DNA of 64,000 nt from Methanobacterium sp. (GCA_016222945.1 JACRPY010000004.1:372001-436000); one strand, 5' to 3'; counted from the first letter of the stretch, positions 35,091 through 46,767 are shown. A program made the numbers and translations. The notes: a model not told the origin generated them from the letters alone.

Positions 35091-35443
35091 CTAACTTAAC
35101 CTCATAATTGCTTCTGCAAGGTCTCCATTTGTTTCTTCTAGTGCTTTTTTAGCTTCTTCCTTGCTTACACCTGTTTGAGCAGATACAAGTTCTATATCCT
35201 CATCAGGAATTACAAGTTCAGTTTCCAGTTTTCTTTCTTTAGATTTACCAGTAATCTGGTATGTTTTTTGACCCATAAAATCCATTAAATTTACTTTAGG
35301 ATTAGCTATAACAATTTCTTTATCCTTAAACTTAATTATAACTTCTGTGGCACCTTTAACATCTTTCATGTCCATGCCCATCTGTTTCATTGACCTTTGC
35401 ATTTGTTTAAGTTGCTTCGGATTCATTCCTGCGCCAGGTATCA

Positions 35444-35444
<1 letters not shown>
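35091..35444 (-). CDS. nac: Nascent polypeptide-associated complex protein
   Basis: 117 residues. The N-terminus GMNPKQLKQMQRSMKQMGMD is the ribosome-binding helix of archaeal NAC, followed by the NAC beta barrel (TEVIIKFKDKEIVIANPKV) and a C-terminal UBA domain (VSKEEAKKALEETNGDLAEA). Forms a homodimer that meets nascent chains at the ribosome exit. Overlaps the tgtA stop codon by one base, showing translational coupling. Confidence 0.95.
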
Positions 35445-37477
<2,033 letters not shown>

Positions 37478-37540
37478 TTTTTCACCTTTTATTTAAATAA
37501 TCATTTATGATAGTCCATTTATTAAATTTAACTTCATATT

Positions 37541-38749
37541 TCATTCATTTGTTACTTTAGATAATCTATTTGCCATTTCATTTATCCTTTCCTTTGAATT
37601 ATTTAATCTACCGATCCCACATGTGCATAAACATTCTTCAAACTGTGGACAAACAATAAAACCTGCTTTTTTAGACTTTAAATCATCTGTTTTGAGCATT
37701 TTAATGCTTTTTGTAACTCTTCTTTTAAGTCTTTCATTTTTTATATCTTTATATAGATATATGGGCGTTTTTACAGTTGATGCAAATTTTTTAATTCCCC
37801 TTACAGACTTTCGTTCATCTTCACGTCTTTTTATTATTATTTCACTGGAATCTTTAAGTTGAGGATCTTTAAATGGAATTCCTGCATCACTTAATGATAT
37901 CATTCGCTCATCATCAATTGGAAGAGATTTCTCAATCTTTTCAGGGTTTTTTGAAGCTATGGTTCCGCCACTTTTTCTCCCAAATGAGGGCCCTTCTCCA
38001 ACATGAAGCCCTGCACAGATCATTGCCGCCCTAACTGGTGCAGCAGAAGTGTATGTTAAAATAAGTCCATTATCTTTTAATAAATATTTCAAAAGAGATA
38101 AAAACTCAACAGAATATAATTCTGGAGATTTTAAAGGCGAAAATGGATCTAAAAAGATAGCATCATATTTTTGACTTTGGAATTGTTTTATAGTATTTCG
38201 GGCATCATCAATAAATATGTTGATATTTATTTTATCATTTAATCTTTCTTTATGAAATTTAAAGCCTATGATTCCTTCATCATAAAATTTTTCTTCTATT
38301 GCTTCCTTAATGATTTCATAAGATTTTAGTGGATTATCTATAAAAAGAGCAGTGGCAATTGTTTCTTTTGATATTTCAACCATGTCCATTTCAATTTTGG
38401 TCTTATCATCTAAAAATTCTATGCATGAAGCAGCATTGTAACCTAAACCGCTGCATATATCCAGGATGTGAACTTCTTTTTTATCTTTAAGTTTTGCAGG
38501 CTTTACAAATTTCTCTATGGATTCATTAATGGCTCCATGCGTTGTATGCATAGTTTCTGATTTACCATTGAAGTTATTTGAGCTAAGTGTATATGATCCA
38601 TCATCAGTTTTGATTAAACACTTTTTTAAATCTTCCTTAGCTTCCTCTCTCGCTGTTTTTTTTCCTTTTTTTTCGTTCTGGAAGCATTTTTTAATTATAT
38701 TCAATGCATCTTCTCTGGGAGTTAATGCATTATAATCTTCATTTTTCAT
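37541..38749 (-). CDS. MnmC-like SAM-dependent methyltransferase
   Basis: 402 residues. The SAM site is HILDICSGLGYNAASCIEF; the family-specific block DAIFLDPFSPLKSPELYSVEF is the MnmC/Methyltransf_30 signature, followed by ILTYTSAAPVRAAMICAGLH and GPSFGRKSGGTIAS. MnmC-type enzymes methylate a wobble-uridine side chain in tRNA; archaeal members lack the FAD domain, as here. A C-terminal cysteine cluster (CPQFEECLCTCGIG) may bind a metal. It lies just upstream of the tgtA operon on the same strand with 63 bases between, which fits a tRNA-modification role. Confidence 0.78.
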   Translation of the reverse strand: MKNEDYNALTPREDALNIIKKCFQNEKKGKKTAREEAKEDLKKCLIKTDDGSYTLSSNNFNGKSETMHTTHGAINESIEKFVKPAKLKDKKEVHILDICSGLGYNAASCIEFLDDKTKIEMDMVEISKETIATALFIDNPLKSYEIIKEAIEEKFYDEGIIGFKFHKERLNDKININIFIDDARNTIKQFQSQKYDAIFLDPFSPLKSPELYSVEFLSLLKYLLKDNGLILTYTSAAPVRAAMICAGLHVGEGPSFGRKSGGTIASKNPEKIEKSLPIDDERMISLSDAGIPFKDPQLKDSSEIIIKRREDERKSVRGIKKFASTVKTPIYLYKDIKNERLKRRVTKSIKMLKTDDLKSKKAGFIVCPQFEECLCTCGIGRLNNSKERINEMANRLSKVTNE

Positions 38750-38886
38750 GATACTTTTGATTATATGAATTTAATGATTTTATTAATTTATGTATAAAAT
38801 TTTAAAAAAATATTTAATAGAAATAGAGTTAAATTTAATTTAATAATTTTTAAATGACATTTATAACATTTATCGGAGGCAAATTA

Positions 38887-39471
38887 ATGGTTAAAATAAT
38901 AGGGATTATTGGAAGTCCAAGAAAAAAAGGGAACACATCATATCTTGTTGAAAGATCTTTAGAAGCTGCAAAAAATGTAGGGGCAGAAATAGAAAGTATT
39001 CATCTTGGTAAAATAGAAATTGAGCCTTGTAATGCGTGTGATATATGTAAATCAACAGGTGAATGCCCTAAAGACGACGACATTAATGATGTTCTTATAA
39101 AACTTCAAAATGCTGATGGATTAATCATTGGAAGTCCTGTGTATTTTGGAAATGTTTCATCACAGCTTAAAATATTAATTGATAGGTCAAGACCACTTAG
39201 AAGTGATTTTAAACTGAAAGACAAGGTTTGTGGAGCAATAGCTGTTGGAGCTGCCCGAAACGGAGGACAAGAAACAACTATTGCAGCTATACATGAATTT
39301 TTACTTATTCATGATGCTATAATTGTTGGAGATGGTGCCCCATTAGCTCATTACGGTGGAACTGGAGCTGCAGGAGTAGCTGGTGATGCAAAAAATGATG
39401 ATTTTGGCATAGAAACATCACAAAATCTTGGAAAAAGAGTTGCTGAGCTTGCAAGAAAAATTAATGGCTAA
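38887..39471 (+). CDS. NADPH-dependent FMN reductase / iron-sulfur flavoprotein family
   Basis: 194 residues from the ATG at 38887, which follows GGAGG; an upstream ATG at 38854 has no ribosome-binding site. The FMN loop is GSPRKKGNTSYLVE, then CNACDICKSTGECPKDDD carries a compact four-Cys motif spelled C-x2-C-x2-C-x5-C as in methanogen iron-sulfur flavoproteins, then GSPVYFGNVSSQLKILIDR. An electron-transfer flavoprotein, perhaps in oxidative-stress defence. Single gene, divergent from the MnmC-like gene. Confidence 0.82.
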   Translation: MVKIIGIIGSPRKKGNTSYLVERSLEAAKNVGAEIESIHLGKIEIEPCNACDICKSTGECPKDDDINDVLIKLQNADGLIIGSPVYFGNVSSQLKILIDRSRPLRSDFKLKDKVCGAIAVGAARNGGQETTIAAIHEFLLIHDAIIVGDGAPLAHYGGTGAAGVAGDAKNDDFGIETSQNLGKRVAELARKING

Positions 39472-39590
39472 AAATCTGTTCTAGCAGTATTTTAAATAAT
39501 TAATTAAAATCTCTTTCTTTTACTATGCAAATGTTCTTTTTGTATGAATATTAAAATAGAATCATAGTATCCCACTTGGAGAAATAAGAA

Positions 39591-40397
39591 ATGAAATTAT
39601 TTGCAGATGAGATACATAACATGAATAACACACTTGAATCTTCTAATAAAATTTCAGACGATCAAAATAATAATGACCCTAACTCGTTTGATTCCATATT
39701 TAAACTCCTGCAATCCAATATATATGTAGTTATACCTGCATATAATGAAAATAAAACTATAAAAAGAGTTATAGAAAATTTAAAGGATAAAAGATTGAAT
39801 ATAATTATTGTAGACGATGGATCCACTGATAAAACATATAAAATTGCAAAAAATGCAATTAATGGCACTTATAATTCTTATATTTACAGACACATCATAA
39901 ACAGAGGTTTAGGAGCTGCATTGAAGACAGGAATAGATGTTGCACTATCAAAAAATGCAGATATAATCGTGACATTTGATGCAGATGATCAACATGACGT
40001 AGAAGATATATTCCATGTAAGTAAACCTATTATAGATGGTGCAGCAGATATTGTAATAGGAAAAAGGAACTTTGAAGAGATGCCTCTTTCAAAAAAGCTT
40101 GGAAATCAAGTTATGAATATTATTACAAGAATTTTTTATGGAATACATGTAAACGACTCACAATCAGGTTTAAGAGCTTTCAATAGAAAAGCTGCAGAAG
40201 TTTTAGATATTCATTCAAGAGGCTATGGTGTTTCATCTGAAATTATAGGCGAAATTAAAAAATACAACTTAAAATTAGAAGAAATCAATATTAAAACAAT
40301 TTATACCGATTATTCCATGTCAAAAGGCACCAATCTAAAGGTTGGACTTAAAATATTATTTAAATTAATAATTAACGCAATTAAAAAGGTTTTATAA
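39591..40397 (+). CDS. Family 2 glycosyltransferase (dolichol-phosphate sugar synthase-like)
   Basis: 268 residues. A 45-residue Asn-rich N-terminal extension precedes the GT-A core VVIPAYNENKTIKRVIENL, IIVDDGSTDKT and the metal-binding VTFDADDQHD, then SQSGLRAFNRKAAEVL, as in DPM1-type enzymes that load a sugar onto a lipid carrier. No membrane segment in the core. Its stop codon overlaps the start of the DUF2304-type gene, a pair often seen together. It opens the glycan locus. Confidence 0.88.
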   Translation: MKLFADEIHNMNNTLESSNKISDDQNNNDPNSFDSIFKLLQSNIYVVIPAYNENKTIKRVIENLKDKRLNIIIVDDGSTDKTYKIAKNAINGTYNSYIYRHIINRGLGAALKTGIDVALSKNADIIVTFDADDQHDVEDIFHVSKPIIDGAADIVIGKRNFEEMPLSKKLGNQVMNIITRIFYGIHVNDSQSGLRAFNRKAAEVLDIHSRGYGVSSEIIGEIKKYNLKLEEINIKTIYTDYSMSKGTNLKVGLKILFKLIINAIKKVL

Positions 40398-40774
40398 TGA
40401 TAGAGCATGCATATCAACTATTTGGAATTTTAATAGGAATACTTGCCATTATACTGTCTATATTCCGATTTAGGGAAGGAAAAATGACTTTAGGCATGTT
40501 ATCACTATGGATTTTAGTCTGGATTGCAGTTATAGTGGTTTCGATATTCCCTGAATCAACAAATTCCCTGGCAGTACTTACAGGGATTGGAAGAGGCCTT
40601 GACTTTATATTGATATTAGGACTTATTGGAGCATATTATTTAGTTTTTAAAATGTACAATATGATTGAAAACATGGACCAGGAAATCACAGAACTTGTAA
40701 GGGAAATTGCTATTCAAAGAGAAGAACTAAAAGAAAAATCAGATGTAATAAATGATAAAAAAGAAAATAAATAA
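40397..40774 (+). CDS. DUF2304-type small membrane protein
   Basis: 125 residues with three membrane segments and a C-terminal coiled-coil (NMDQEITELVREIAIQREELKEK). The GKMTLGMLSLWILVWIAVIVVSIFP segment is the DUF2304 core. The ATG overlaps the stop of the upstream glycosyltransferase by one base. Proteins of this kind are found beside DPM1-like transferases and may anchor them or form a complex; that role is inference. Confidence 0.8.
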   Translation: MIEHAYQLFGILIGILAIILSIFRFREGKMTLGMLSLWILVWIAVIVVSIFPESTNSLAVLTGIGRGLDFILILGLIGAYYLVFKMYNMIENMDQEITELVREIAIQREELKEKSDVINDKKENK

Positions 40775-40800
40775 TTAATAGAATTTATAAGTGAAAATTT

Positions 40801-41985
40801 ATGAAAATAGGATATTTTATAAGTCATTTTCCCTACATAAAGCATGTTAATGATGTTAATTACGATAAAGAATATGCTCATGGCGGTACAGAAATCGCAG
40901 CATACAATTTAGCCCTTAATATTGCAAAAAAACATGATGTAGAAATTTTTACAACATCTATTGACTCTGAAGATGCAGTAGAACACAATGATAATTTAAA
41001 AATACATCGTTATGCTACTAATTTAAAAATATCGAGTGCTAATCTTTCTTCTAAGATATTATACAAACCATTAAGTCATGAAATTGATATTACTCACGCT
41101 CATTATAATATGCCTTATTCTGATTATGTTGCTTTAAGATATGCGAAAAAAAAGAATGTGCCATTTGTAGTTACATATCACGCTGATGCTCAAGATAGCG
41201 GAGGTAATTTTATCCGGAATTTGGCAACTTTTATTTACAACAGAACTCTGCTTAAAAAAGTTTTAAAGGGTGCAGATGTGATTATTGCAACATCTAATTC
41301 TTTCATAAATGAATCAAGATTTTTAGGAGATTTTAAAGAAAAAATCAGAGTTATTCCCAACGGTATAAACATTGAAGAGTTTGAAATTAATCTTTCTAAA
41401 GAAGAATGCAAAGCTAAATTAGGTTTACCTTTAAATAAAAAGATAATATTGTTTTTAGGTAATATTGTATCATATAAAGGGCCAGATATACTTATTAAAG
41501 CATTTAACGAAATTAAAGATGAAGTAGAAGATGTCGAACTTGTTTTTGCTGGTAGAGGCGAAATGCAAGGAGAACTTATAAAAATGGCCAATGATTTAGG
41601 AATTATTGATAATATACGGTTTACAGGATATGTAGATGAAGAATTAAAACCTATTTACTTTAAATCTGCAGATATATTTTGTTTACCTTCAATTACCAAA
41701 GCAGAGGCATTTGGAATTGTTAATCTTGAAGCTATGGCATGTGGAGTACCTATTATTGCTTCAAGACTTGGAGGAATACCAGATATTGTTAAAAATGAAG
41801 AAAATGGATTATTAGTAAATCCAAATGATTCAAAATCCCTTGCAGATGCAATCCTATTTTTACTTAAAAATGAAGATATTGCCCAAAAAATGGGAAATAA
41901 AGGAAAAAGGATGGTAAAAGACTATTCCTGGGAAAAAATTGCTGAGGAAACTGATAAAATTTATAAAGAGCTTTATTATGGCTAA
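40801..41985 (+). CDS. Family 4 glycosyltransferase
   Basis: 394 residues, GT-B fold. The donor-binding C-terminal half has VIPNGINIEEFE, LGNIVSYKGPDILIKAF and the E-x7-E motif in KAEAFGIVNLEAMACG. The N-terminal half has a glycine-rich loop EYAHGGTEIAAYNLA for the acceptor. Transfers a sugar from a nucleotide donor to the growing surface glycan at the cytoplasmic face. Twenty-six bases after the DUF2304-type gene and likely in one operon with it. Confidence 0.9.
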   Translation: MKIGYFISHFPYIKHVNDVNYDKEYAHGGTEIAAYNLALNIAKKHDVEIFTTSIDSEDAVEHNDNLKIHRYATNLKISSANLSSKILYKPLSHEIDITHAHYNMPYSDYVALRYAKKKNVPFVVTYHADAQDSGGNFIRNLATFIYNRTLLKKVLKGADVIIATSNSFINESRFLGDFKEKIRVIPNGINIEEFEINLSKEECKAKLGLPLNKKIILFLGNIVSYKGPDILIKAFNEIKDEVEDVELVFAGRGEMQGELIKMANDLGIIDNIRFTGYVDEELKPIYFKSADIFCLPSITKAEAFGIVNLEAMACGVPIIASRLGGIPDIVKNEENGLLVNPNDSKSLADAILFLLKNEDIAQKMGNKGKRMVKDYSWEKIAEETDKIYKELYYG

Positions 41986-42028
41986 ATAAACAAAAAAAGT
42001 TATATATATTATTAAATGGTGAAAATTA

Positions 42029-43210
42029 ATGGAAATTGATTATATAAAAGGACCTAAGACGTCTAAAATTTTTGGAATGTCAAGATATGAAAATGAGATT
42101 CATAAAAGGATAAAGAATGTTGATTTTAACGTTATTGAATATAAATCATTGACTCATGCCTTTGAAAAAAAATATAAATCATTAGTTCCTCCAAAAAATA
42201 ATCATTCCCATTCTAATTTAAAATCTAATAAAACTACATCTAATAACATAATTAACAGCTTAATAAACACTGGAAAAAATATTACCAATGATATAGATAG
42301 ATACAGATATGCTAATTTAGTAAAAAATAAAATAAAAGAGGATAATGTTAAACATATAACTTATCAGGACCTTGCATACTTATTAAATTCTGTTAAACTA
42401 AAAAAAAGTATTTTAACCTGTCATGATTTGATACCATGGGCATATGAAAAAAATCGCTCTTCTTTTTGGAAAAATAACCTTATTGGATTAAAAAAAGCTG
42501 ATAAAATTATCACAGTTTCAGAATTTTCAAAAAATGAAATAATTAAATATGCGAAATATCCAAAAGACAAAATTTCCGTAATTCCAAATGCTGTAGACCA
42601 TTCAATTTACTATAAAAATCCAAATAAAGACATATTAAACAAATTAAATATTGGGGAAAATGAACAAATAATTTTATATGTAGGATCTGAAGAACCGAGA
42701 CAAAAAGTTGATATTCTAATAAAATCATTTGCTAAACTAAAAAAGAAGTTACCAAAAATAAAATTAATTAAAATTGGAGATTCTAACTTATATGGTGCAA
42801 GAGAAAAGCTTTTAAAATTAATTGAAGATTTAAATCTAAAGAAAGATGTTATTTTTATAGGTTATGTGCCAGATGACGAGTTACCTGAATGGTATAATGC
42901 TGCAGACTTATTTGTTTATCCTTGTGCCTATGCAGGCTTTGGTTTACCTCCATTAGAAGCAATGGCTTGCGGTACTCCAATAATTACATCAAATACAACA
43001 TCACTTCCAGAAGTAATGGGAAACGCAGGAATTATGATTAACCCCAACAACATTGAGGATTTAAGTGAAAATATGTATGAAATTTTGACTAATGGGAGTT
43101 TAAGGGAAGATTTAATTAGTAAGGGGTTAAAAAGAGCTAAAATGTTTAATTGGGATGAATCTGCTGAAAAAACATTTGAAGTTTATAATGAACTTGATGA
43201 ATTAATCTAA
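42029..43210 (+). CDS. Family 4 glycosyltransferase (mannosyltransferase-like)
   Basis: 393 residues, GT-B fold. LTCHDLIPWAYEKNR, ITVSEFSKNEII, VIPNAVDHSIYY and YAGFGLPPLEAMACGTPI (the E-x7-E-like block) are as in GT4 mannosyltransferases. An internal Asn/Ser/Lys-rich linker (about 60-85) is probably disordered. It ends nine bases inside the convergent family 2 gene at 43202. Donor and acceptor unknown. Confidence 0.88.
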   Translation: MEIDYIKGPKTSKIFGMSRYENEIHKRIKNVDFNVIEYKSLTHAFEKKYKSLVPPKNNHSHSNLKSNKTTSNNIINSLINTGKNITNDIDRYRYANLVKNKIKEDNVKHITYQDLAYLLNSVKLKKSILTCHDLIPWAYEKNRSSFWKNNLIGLKKADKIITVSEFSKNEIIKYAKYPKDKISVIPNAVDHSIYYKNPNKDILNKLNIGENEQIILYVGSEEPRQKVDILIKSFAKLKKKLPKIKLIKIGDSNLYGAREKLLKLIEDLNLKKDVIFIGYVPDDELPEWYNAADLFVYPCAYAGFGLPPLEAMACGTPIITSNTTSLPEVMGNAGIMINPNNIEDLSENMYEILTNGSLREDLISKGLKRAKMFNWDESAEKTFEVYNELDELI

Positions 43211-44224
43211 ATCTTTAAATCCATATTTGCCATTAATAGCATCGATAACTGCATAAATGACTGTTTTAAATTCATTTATTCTTCCCTGAAATATTAAAAA
43301 TAGTGAAAAAATAAATTTTCTAAATAGAAATACTGGTAAAAATATTAAAAGATGTTTAAAGTCACAGTTTTTTCTTATCAGTAAAAAATGATTACGTATC
43401 CCATAATATAAAGCCATTGTTGAATCTTTATTTATTGATGATGATATTTTATGCCATATTTTAGCCTCAGGAACATAGATAACTTTAAAACCTTTATTTT
43501 TAGCTCTTAAACACCAGTCTGTGTCTTCATAATAAATAAAATATTGAGGATCTAATAATCCCACTTCATTAATTACTTTTTTTTTGATTAGTAAGCTACA
43601 TCCACATATATAATCAATTTCCCTATTTTTTAAATTATTTTTTGTGGTATTTAAATGAGGGTGTGTTATCTTACCAGTATAACAGTTGATATCGCCCCCA
43701 ATATATGTTATTTTATCAGGTTCACTGTAATAATAAACATTCGGGCCCAAAATTCCAATATTCTCATTATCAGCTTCATTAACAAGGATATTTAAAAATT
43801 GAGGTTCTACCATAGTATCATTGTTTAAAAGCAGTACAAAATCAGTATTTAAATTTTCTAGTGAGTATTTTATTCCAATATTGTTTCCTTCAGCAAAACC
43901 ATAATTTTCATCGTTTTCTATGAGAATTAACTTTCTATTTGAAGGTAATTGAAATAAACCATCTTTGGTGTTTAACTCATTATTAGTAAATTTTAAGATA
44001 TTTATAGGCTTATTTACCGAATCATATTTAAAAAATGGCGATTCTACTGTTAATTTGCCTTTACAATATTCTTTAATTTTTTCTATTGAATCATCTTTAG
44101 AATTATTATCAACAAGAATAACATTATAATTAGGGTAATCAATCTGGTAAAGGGATTCCAGACAGCCTATGGTGTCTTTCCAACCATTCCAATTTAGAAT
44201 TATGATAGAAACATGAGGATTCAT
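43202..44224 (-). CDS. Family 2 glycosyltransferase (rhamnosyltransferase-like)
   Basis: 340 residues. NPHVSIIILNWNGWKDTIGC, VDNNSKDDSIEKI, LLLNNDTMVEPQF and YEDTDWCLRAKNKGFKV mark a WbbL/rhamnosyltransferase-type GT-A enzyme. A hydrophobic C-terminal patch (LLIFLPVFLFRKFIFSLFLIF) would attach it to the membrane. It is a close relative of the remnant at 61641 and the partial gene at 63582: all three share the MNP-x-V-x-II-x-LN opening. Convergent overlap of nine bases with the GT4 gene. Confidence 0.88.
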   Translation of the reverse strand: MNPHVSIIILNWNGWKDTIGCLESLYQIDYPNYNVILVDNNSKDDSIEKIKEYCKGKLTVESPFFKYDSVNKPINILKFTNNELNTKDGLFQLPSNRKLILIENDENYGFAEGNNIGIKYSLENLNTDFVLLLNNDTMVEPQFLNILVNEADNENIGILGPNVYYYSEPDKITYIGGDINCYTGKITHPHLNTTKNNLKNREIDYICGCSLLIKKKVINEVGLLDPQYFIYYEDTDWCLRAKNKGFKVIYVPEAKIWHKISSSINKDSTMALYYGIRNHFLLIRKNCDFKHLLIFLPVFLFRKFIFSLFLIFQGRINEFKTVIYAVIDAINGKYGFKDLD

Positions 44225-44243
44225 AATAATTTCCTTAATAATT

Positions 44244-44957
44244 TCATTTATCTAAATAAAAAATTATTTTGTATAATATTTTTTGTGCAATAAATGGATA
44301 TGCTGTATTCCAATTTCCAATTGTTGTGGGAATCCATTTATAATGTTTATGATGCTTATTAATCAATTTTTTCATAGTAGTGAAATATCCGCTTGAAACC
44401 GGAAACCCATTTGATAAATGATGTACATACATAGGGATTGCATATACATCCAATTTCAGATTTTTTACACTTAAACAGTAATCAACTGCATATAAATGCC
44501 AATTATCACAATTTTCCTCATCAAATTGAAGATACTCAAATACGGATTTAGGTATTATCACCAAACATTCATCTAAGGTTTGTACTTTCATAGGCATATC
44601 AATAGGAATGCCAACATCTTTAGAATCTTTACCTTGCTTCATATTTGAAATTACATGTGCTTCTTCTTTAATTTTTCCAGCAGCACCTGCAATTCCTAGA
44701 TTATTTAATGAATTTAATGACTTTTCAATATTTTCTAACGATTCAAATAAAAAAGCAACATCTTGATGTATAAACACTATATATTTCTCTTTAGCTTTTC
44801 TACCACCATAATTAAGTGCTTCTGCAGCTGATTTATACTTATTAACAGTATTATCAATTAGAATTAGTTCATATTCTGTATTTTGGCGGTTTAAGCTTTT
44901 GAGTAAATACTCATCTAAAACTTTCTTATTATTAAAAACACATACAATTGAAAAAAT
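44244..44957 (-). CDS. Family 2 glycosyltransferase with non-canonical start (AUU) or frameshift
   Basis: The first canonical codon (GTG 44777) would start inside the fold, at the strand IVFIHQDV. Upstream the frame is open for 60 more codons that supply the missing first half: FSIVCVFNNKKVLDEYLLKS and YELILIDNTVNKYKSAAEAL, a normal GT-A opening. The frame reaches a TAG, directly followed by ATT (44955-44957) five bases after GGGGTGG. Either AUU starts the protein (237 residues) or one extra T in the run of six T just after it broke a frame from ATG 44976, which has no ribosome-binding site. The C-terminus has VDYCLSVKNLKLDVYAIP. It lies 19 bases upstream of the family 2 gene at 43202. Confidence 0.65.
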   Translation of the reverse strand: MFSIVCVFNNKKVLDEYLLKSLNRQNTEYELILIDNTVNKYKSAAEALNYGGRKAKEKYIVFIHQDVAFLFESLENIEKSLNSLNNLGIAGAAGKIKEEAHVISNMKQGKDSKDVGIPIDMPMKVQTLDECLVIIPKSVFEYLQFDEENCDNWHLYAVDYCLSVKNLKLDVYAIPMYVHHLSNGFPVSSGYFTTMKKLINKHHKHYKWIPTTIGNWNTAYPFIAQKILYKIIFYLDK

Positions 44958-45140
44958 CTATTCCACCCCTACTCATAGAATCATATCATATTTATTGCTT
45001 TTTCAATAAGAATCACTTTAATATCTATTTTAAACTTCCTTTCATCAATCTTAATTAATTATATATCTTAGATAAAACATTAAATTAAATATAATTTATA
45101 TTCTATTCATATATGAATATTAATATAACACATGTTATTT
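44958..45140. other. Gene-free AT-rich region
   Basis: Left part of a 393-base gene-free region between divergent genes. It is AT-rich and holds no frame or repeat that I can support. The right part (45141-45275) contains a decayed coding remnant, followed by the leader of the epimerase gene. Confidence 0.4.
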
Positions 45141-45275
45141 ATGAACGCTGTAATTTTTGATGATGGATTTAGAACACCATTAAACAACGAAACAAACATT
45201 AACCCCTTGCCAATGTTATAGGAGAAAATCCTATTTTATGTATATAATGAAATTATAATCACATTATGGATTTAG
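45141..45275 (+). pseudogene. Remnant of a sugar-phosphate nucleotidylyltransferase N-terminus
   Basis: The frame from ATG 45141 reads NAVIFDDGFRTPLNNETNI then NPLPML, a TAG, then EKILFYVYNEI and a second TAG at 45273. This tracks the opening of sugar nucleotidylyltransferases (KAVILAGGxGTRLxPLT...PKPMLPIxxKPIL-x-YVLNEI), but the catalytic GGxGTR loop is ruined and the frame stops twice. The identity rests on an eye alignment of about 40 residues and is therefore tentative. Confidence 0.4.
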
Positions 45276-45350
45276 AGACTTATTAATACATTAATGATAA
45301 AGAGCTTATTAATTTAAGTAATTCAAGAAAAGGAAAATGGAGAATATGAA

Positions 45351-46277
45351 ATGAATAAAACAGTGTTAGTTACAGGGGGCACAGGATTTATTGGTAGTCA
45401 TGTTATTGAACGACTATTAGAAGATAAATTTGATGTTATTCTACTAAAGAGAAGTTATTCTGATGTTTGGAGAGTTAAAAATATTCTAGAATATATACAA
45501 AGTTACAATATAGATGAAATTAAATTGGAAGATATATTCAAAAAAGAAGATATAGATTCAATTTTCCATATTGCTGCATATTACAAGAAATTCCATTCTT
45601 CAAATGATTTAGATTCCCTAATTTCTTCTAATATAACATTTCCTGTTAAATTACTTGAATTATCAAATGAATATAATGTTAATCATTTTATAAATACTGG
45701 AACATTTTTTGAATATTCCAATAAACCATTACCTGTAACTGAAGAAAACACTAAAACGCCATTTAATTTATATGCCATGACAAAGATAGTTTTTGAAAGT
45801 ATTCTCAAGACATACGCCACTAAAAAAGAAATTAAAGCCACTACTTTAAATCTTTTTTCTACTTATGGCCCTAAAGATAATGAATACAAATTATTTCCTC
45901 AACTAATTAAAGCAGCACTTAAAGAAGAAGAAATAAAATTGTCACAAGGTTTTCAAAAGCTTGATTTTGTTTATGTAAAAGATATTGCCAGTGCATACAT
46001 GCAATGTATGAATAATATGGATTCATTACCCAATTATGATGCCATAAACATTGGAAATGGTTTTCCATATAGCATCCGGGAGATTGTTTCTGTAATAGAA
46101 GAAATTTTAGGTAAGCCCATTGGAAAAATATGGGGAAATCCAGCTGAAGAAGAGATTGATATAACATTTGCCAGTAAAGACAAATCTAGTAGCATCCTCA
46201 AATGGGCACCAAAATATTCCTTACATAATGGATTGAATGAAACTATAACTTATTATCGTGATGAATATGATTTATAA
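45351..46277 (+). CDS. NAD-dependent epimerase/dehydratase (extended SDR)
   Basis: 308 residues. NAD-binding VTGGTGFIGSHVIERLL, the HIAAYYKKFHSS region, and the catalytic Tyr/Lys in NLYAMTKIVFE with LNLFSTYGPKDN after it. Acts on a nucleotide-activated sugar; reduction or epimerisation at C4 is the likely reaction given the adjacent 3,5-epimerase-like gene, which overlaps its end. Together they would make a deoxyhexose donor for the locus. Confidence 0.88.
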   Translation: MNKTVLVTGGTGFIGSHVIERLLEDKFDVILLKRSYSDVWRVKNILEYIQSYNIDEIKLEDIFKKEDIDSIFHIAAYYKKFHSSNDLDSLISSNITFPVKLLELSNEYNVNHFINTGTFFEYSNKPLPVTEENTKTPFNLYAMTKIVFESILKTYATKKEIKATTLNLFSTYGPKDNEYKLFPQLIKAALKEEEIKLSQGFQKLDFVYVKDIASAYMQCMNNMDSLPNYDAINIGNGFPYSIREIVSVIEEILGKPIGKIWGNPAEEEIDITFASKDKSSSILKWAPKYSLHNGLNETITYYRDEYDL

Positions 46278-46767
46278 AAATGAAAATTTACTTAAAATCC
46301 CTGGAATTAAGGGCAAATATATAAAAGATGTGGAAATTAAAGCATTAAAAAGAATTCCAGATGAAAGGGGCAGCATATATCACATGTTAAGGAGTGATGA
46401 TGAAATTTTTGAAGATTTTGGTGAAATCTACTTTTCTTCTGTATATCCTGAAGTGATTAAAGGCTGGCATATCCACAAAAAAATGATTTTAAACTATGCT
46501 GTAATACATGGAATGATAAAGTTAGTTCTTTATGATGACAGAGAAAATTCAAAAACACACGGTAATTTAATGGAAATTTTCATAGGAGAAGAGAATTATT
46601 TACTTGTTAAAATACCACCAAATATATGGAATGGATTTAAAGGAATAGGAGAAACCAAAGCAATAATTGCTAATTGCGCATCAATTCCCCATGATTCAGA
46701 AGAAATATCAAGAAAAGATCCATTTACAACAGATATACCTTATGAATGGAAGAAAAAACATGAATAA
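46261..46767 (+). CDS. dTDP-4-dehydrorhamnose 3,5-epimerase-like (RmlC-type) protein
   Basis: About 169 residues, cupin-type. DERGSIYHMLRSDDEIFEDFG (RmlC opening), the catalytic-type His in GWHIHKKMILNYAVIHGMIK, and KIPPNIWNGFKGIG match the RmlC family. The RmlC family epimerises C3 and C5 of 4-keto sugars; substitution of an acid-base residue in some relatives makes them 3-epimerases only. The start is uncertain: GTG 46258, ATG 46261 and ATG 46267 all overlap the upstream gene, none with a clear Shine-Dalgarno sequence. Confidence 0.75.
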   Translation: MNMIYKNENLLKIPGIKGKYIKDVEIKALKRIPDERGSIYHMLRSDDEIFEDFGEIYFSSVYPEVIKGWHIHKKMILNYAVIHGMIKLVLYDDRENSKTHGNLMEIFIGEENYLLVKIPPNIWNGFKGIGETKAIIANCASIPHDSEEISRKDPFTTDIPYEWKKKHE

